Assembly (NCBI GenBank): GCA_005768755.1
Contig: VAFL01000023.1
Span: 1-41,823, forward strand
Source: Paracoccus denitrificans
Lineage (GTDB): Bacteria; Pseudomonadota; Alphaproteobacteria; Rhodobacterales; Rhodobacteraceae
Direction of reading: 5' to 3'
DNA length: 41,823 nucleotides
The translations under genes were made by a program, and so were the position numbers. The notes beneath the pieces are model-generated. The model was not told the origin of the DNA. It saw only the letters and a program-made list of their open reading frames with translations, and did not search any database. Of this stretch, positions 39,981 through 41,823 are shown piece by piece (position 1 is the first letter of the stretch; each line of letters begins with the position of its first letter).

Positions 39981-41047
39981 GGCTGCCCCCCGTCATCCGA
40001 CAGACCGCCAAAGCGACGCACGCGGTCGCCATCGGACAGCATGGCCGCGCCGGCAGCCACGATGGTCGCGCCGTGCTCCGGCCCCTCGATCATGCGGAAA
40101 GAGGTGCCCGATCCGGGCTCGATCACCACGTCATGGGCAGTCAGCGTTCCGGTCTGCGCGTCGCCCTCATCGGCGGCAAAGACCAGCACCTGCGCCGTGC
40201 CATCAGGCGCGAAACGCAATGCGCTGGCAGGCAGGATCACCACACCATTGCCATCCGCGCGCGAAATTTCGGTCAGCACGGTCGCCGAAGCGCCGGGCAG
40301 CAGATGGTCGGGCGTGTCCGTCGTCAGCGCGAAGGACACGCGATAGGTCTGGCCCACCTCGGTCGCCTCGGCGGTCAGTTCGCGAAATTCCAGCGGATAC
40401 AGCGGGCCGTCATGAGTCAGCCGCGCCTTGGCCGCGAATTCCGGCTGTTCGCCGAACTTGCGAAACAGGATTTCGGGGGCCTTTATCTCGATCTGGACCT
40501 CGCTCATGTCATGGGCGCGCACGATCGGCTCGCCCGCCGCGATGGTCGCATAACGGTCCGCCAGACGCTGCGAGATCAGCGCGTCGAACGGCGCGATCAG
40601 GGCCGCGTCCTCAAGGTTTTCGACCGCATCGTCATAGCCGACCTGCGCCACGTCGCGGGCGGTGCGGGCATCGTCGATATCGGCCTGCGGCACGATCCCG
40701 GCACCCAGTTCGGTCACGCGTTTCAACTGTCTTTCGGCCTGATCCAGCTGGGCCTGCGCCTCGCGCACCGCGCGTTCGAAGGGACCGGTATCCAATTTGC
40801 CAAGCAGATCGCCCTGCTTGACGAATTCGCCTTCACGGATGGGCAGTTTCTCGATCTGACCTCCGGCGCGGAAGGACAGATCGACGGTATTCCGCGCCGT
40901 GATCCGGCCAAAGAAACGGCGACTGACGACATCCTGCGACGGCTGCACCACCATCAGCTTGGCCGGTCGCAGATCCTCCTGCGCCAAGGCCGGGACGGCG
41001 CAGAGCAGCGCAAGCAGCCCGGAAACAAGAAGAGAGAGTGATCTCAT
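39977..41047 (-). CDS. RND efflux periplasmic adaptor (HlyD/AcrA type)
   Basis: The start at 41047 has GAAGG 6 bases upstream and gives a signal peptide (RSLSLLVSGLLALLCAVPALAQ). The 356-residue protein has a lipoyl half-motif (FFGRITARNTVDLSFRAGGQIEKLPIREGEFVKQGDLL), a short coiled-coil hairpin (FERAVREAQAQLDQAERQLKRVTEL), the second lipoyl half (NLEDAALIAPFDALISQRL) and a beta-barrel domain. There is no lipobox cysteine, so it is likely held by protein contacts. It is first in the two-gene operon. Confidence 0.88.
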   Translation of the reverse strand: MRSLSLLVSGLLALLCAVPALAQEDLRPAKLMVVQPSQDVVSRRFFGRITARNTVDLSFRAGGQIEKLPIREGEFVKQGDLLGKLDTGPFERAVREAQAQLDQAERQLKRVTELGAGIVPQADIDDARTARDVAQVGYDDAVENLEDAALIAPFDALISQRLADRYATIAAGEPIVRAHDMSEVQIEIKAPEILFRKFGEQPEFAAKARLTHDGPLYPLEFRELTAEATEVGQTYRVSFALTTDTPDHLLPGASATVLTEISRADGNGVVILPASALRFAPDGTAQVLVFAADEGDAQTGTLTAHDVVIEPGSGTSFRMIEGPEHGATIVAAGAAMLSDGDRVRRFGGLSDDGGQP

Positions 41048-41241
41048 GAGAAACCTTCGAAGTGAAACCTGAAATGGGGGAAAGGTGGCGGGCGTCTGGA
41101 CGGATGCCGCCCTCATGGCCCCGGCGCGTTATGGCGACGACCGGGCCGCACGCGCAGCCGGGTCACAGCCCGTGTTCCGGAAAATTGCGAAATCATGTGC
41201 GATATGCCTTCAAACTTCAGCGGATCTTGGCTAGACAATTA

Positions 41242-41259
41242 CGGAACCGGGCAGTTCCG
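41242..41259. promoter_or_regulatory. Inverted repeat in the efflux divergent promoter, candidate TetR operator
   Basis: CGGAAC (41242-41247), six bases, then GTTCCG (41254-41259). A further GTTCCGGAA near 41172 repeats the half-site. The position between divergent operon and regulator fits autoregulation. Confidence 0.5.
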
Positions 41260-41286
41260 GAATTCTTTAGCGAGGTTCCCGTCAAA

Positions 41287-41754
41287 GTGAAAGCCGAAAT
41301 CAAGGAACTGACCCGAGGCTGCCGTTTGCGCGGCAGGCCCCCTTCGGCCGAAGCGGCGGAAAGGATCGTCGAGGCCGCAACCGCGCTGTTTCTTGGCAAG
41401 GGTTACGGGGCCACGACCATGCAGGATGTCGCACGGCGCTTTGGCGGATCCAAGCAGACCATCTATGCCCGCTTTCCCGACAAGAAGGCGTTGCTGGAGG
41501 CTGTCGTGACCGCCTTCACCGAACGCAAGTTGCAGACCCCGCGCCAGCTTGCCGCCGCTGACGGCCCGGCGGATCAGATGTTGCGGCAACTGGCCCGCGC
41601 CATGCTGAACGCGATCATGGACCGCGACTCGGTCATGATGCTGCGGCTGGTGATTTCGGAATGCCAGGCCGCGCCCGATCTGGCCGAGATGATGGAACGG
41701 CGCTGGCGTCGACCGGGGCTTGAGCCTGCATTCCCCAAGTGGCGTGTCGTTTGA
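41287..41754 (+). CDS. TetR-family regulator of the efflux operon, probably 3'-truncated
   Basis: No ATG lies before the HTH in frame except far upstream. The GTG at 41287 gives 155 residues. The DNA-binding domain is clear: RGRPPSAEAAERIVEAATALFLGKGYGATTMQDVARRFG with SKQTIYARFPDKKALLEAVV. The ligand domain begins (DQMLRQLARAMLNAIMDRDSVMMLRLVISE) but stops soon after APDLAEMMERRWRR. Relatives have about 190-210 residues, and the last ten residues look foreign. It may be cut by another rearrangement near 41712. It is divergent from the efflux genes, so it would normally repress them. Confidence 0.8.
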   Translation: MKAEIKELTRGCRLRGRPPSAEAAERIVEAATALFLGKGYGATTMQDVARRFGGSKQTIYARFPDKKALLEAVVTAFTERKLQTPRQLAAADGPADQMLRQLARAMLNAIMDRDSVMMLRLVISECQAAPDLAEMMERRWRRPGLEPAFPKWRVV

Positions 41755-41823
41755 GGTGAAGATCGCCTGTATCCGAGCGCTAGACAAGGATTTTCTGCCG
41801 CAAGCGGCACCTGCGGTCGCGCA

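Overview
The window looks like part of a large plasmid or chromid from an alphaproteobacterium of the Rhodobacteraceae, most like Paracoccus. The evidence is uniformly GC-rich coding sequence, a complete repABC replication and partition operon, an initiator-tRNA remnant of alphaproteobacterial type, gene families typical of that group and heavy insertion-sequence (IS) traffic. The genus is an inference; no rRNA or housekeeping gene is present to fix it.

Layout. (1) 1-301 holds the end of a copper-type P-ATPase. A mostly non-coding stretch follows, with a 3' fragment of tRNA-fMet (566-607) that resembles an integration-site scar. (2) 1288-3771, minus strand, is a plasmid-type accessory operon: an N6-methylase-like protein, two unknown small proteins and a DUF3560 protein whose 5' end is lost at an IS6-family element (3772-4586). 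(3) 4587-16830 is a sulfide and reactive-sulfur detoxification island. On the minus strand are peroxiredoxin, a periplasmic DsrE protein, cioA, and cioB cut off by the IS6 element. Diverging from them are an Rrf2 regulator and a Crp/Fnr regulator, then a membrane protein, two half-size YeeE/YedE transport proteins, a persulfide-dioxygenase-like enzyme, a ferritin, a phosphatase-like/sulfide:quinone oxidoreductase fusion, a SulP transporter, a second persulfide-dioxygenase-like enzyme, a rhodanese, and a methyltransferase truncated by an IS3 element (16831-18061). A 13-bp dyad and a downstream TTATAC-N9-AACTTTCA module recur at two promoters of this island.

(4) 18247-24476 is the replicon backbone: a Fic protein behind direct repeats, two identical GTCCACCGCGGTGGAC palindromes (centromere candidates), repC, repB and repA on the minus strand, a likely counter-transcript promoter between repB and repC, a DnaA box overlapping a 20-bp palindrome upstream of repA, and a serine recombinase. 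(5) 24715-25863 is a probable leaderless HTH protein of the kind found on rhizobial plasmids. (6) 26348-32165 is a carnitine catabolism locus: BCCT transporter, alpha/beta hydrolase, fused carnitine dehydrogenase/betainyl-CoA thioesterase, dehydrocarnitine-cleaving enzyme and a divergent GlxA-type AraC regulator. It would take up carnitine (perhaps also acylcarnitines) and yield glycine betaine. (7) 32572-36220 is an IS graveyard with at least six families, including an IS481 element apparently inserted at the edge of an IS5-type element. A 5'-truncated TRAP transporter gene follows. (8) 36885-41754 is an RND efflux pump (permease plus fusion protein) with a divergent TetR regulator whose C-terminus looks cut.

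The most interesting unit is the sulfur island. Sulfide oxidised by the oxidoreductase would give persulfides, which the dioxygenases and rhodanese would process and SulP could export as sulfite or sulfate. Two regulators of families not usually assigned to this job sit at its centre.
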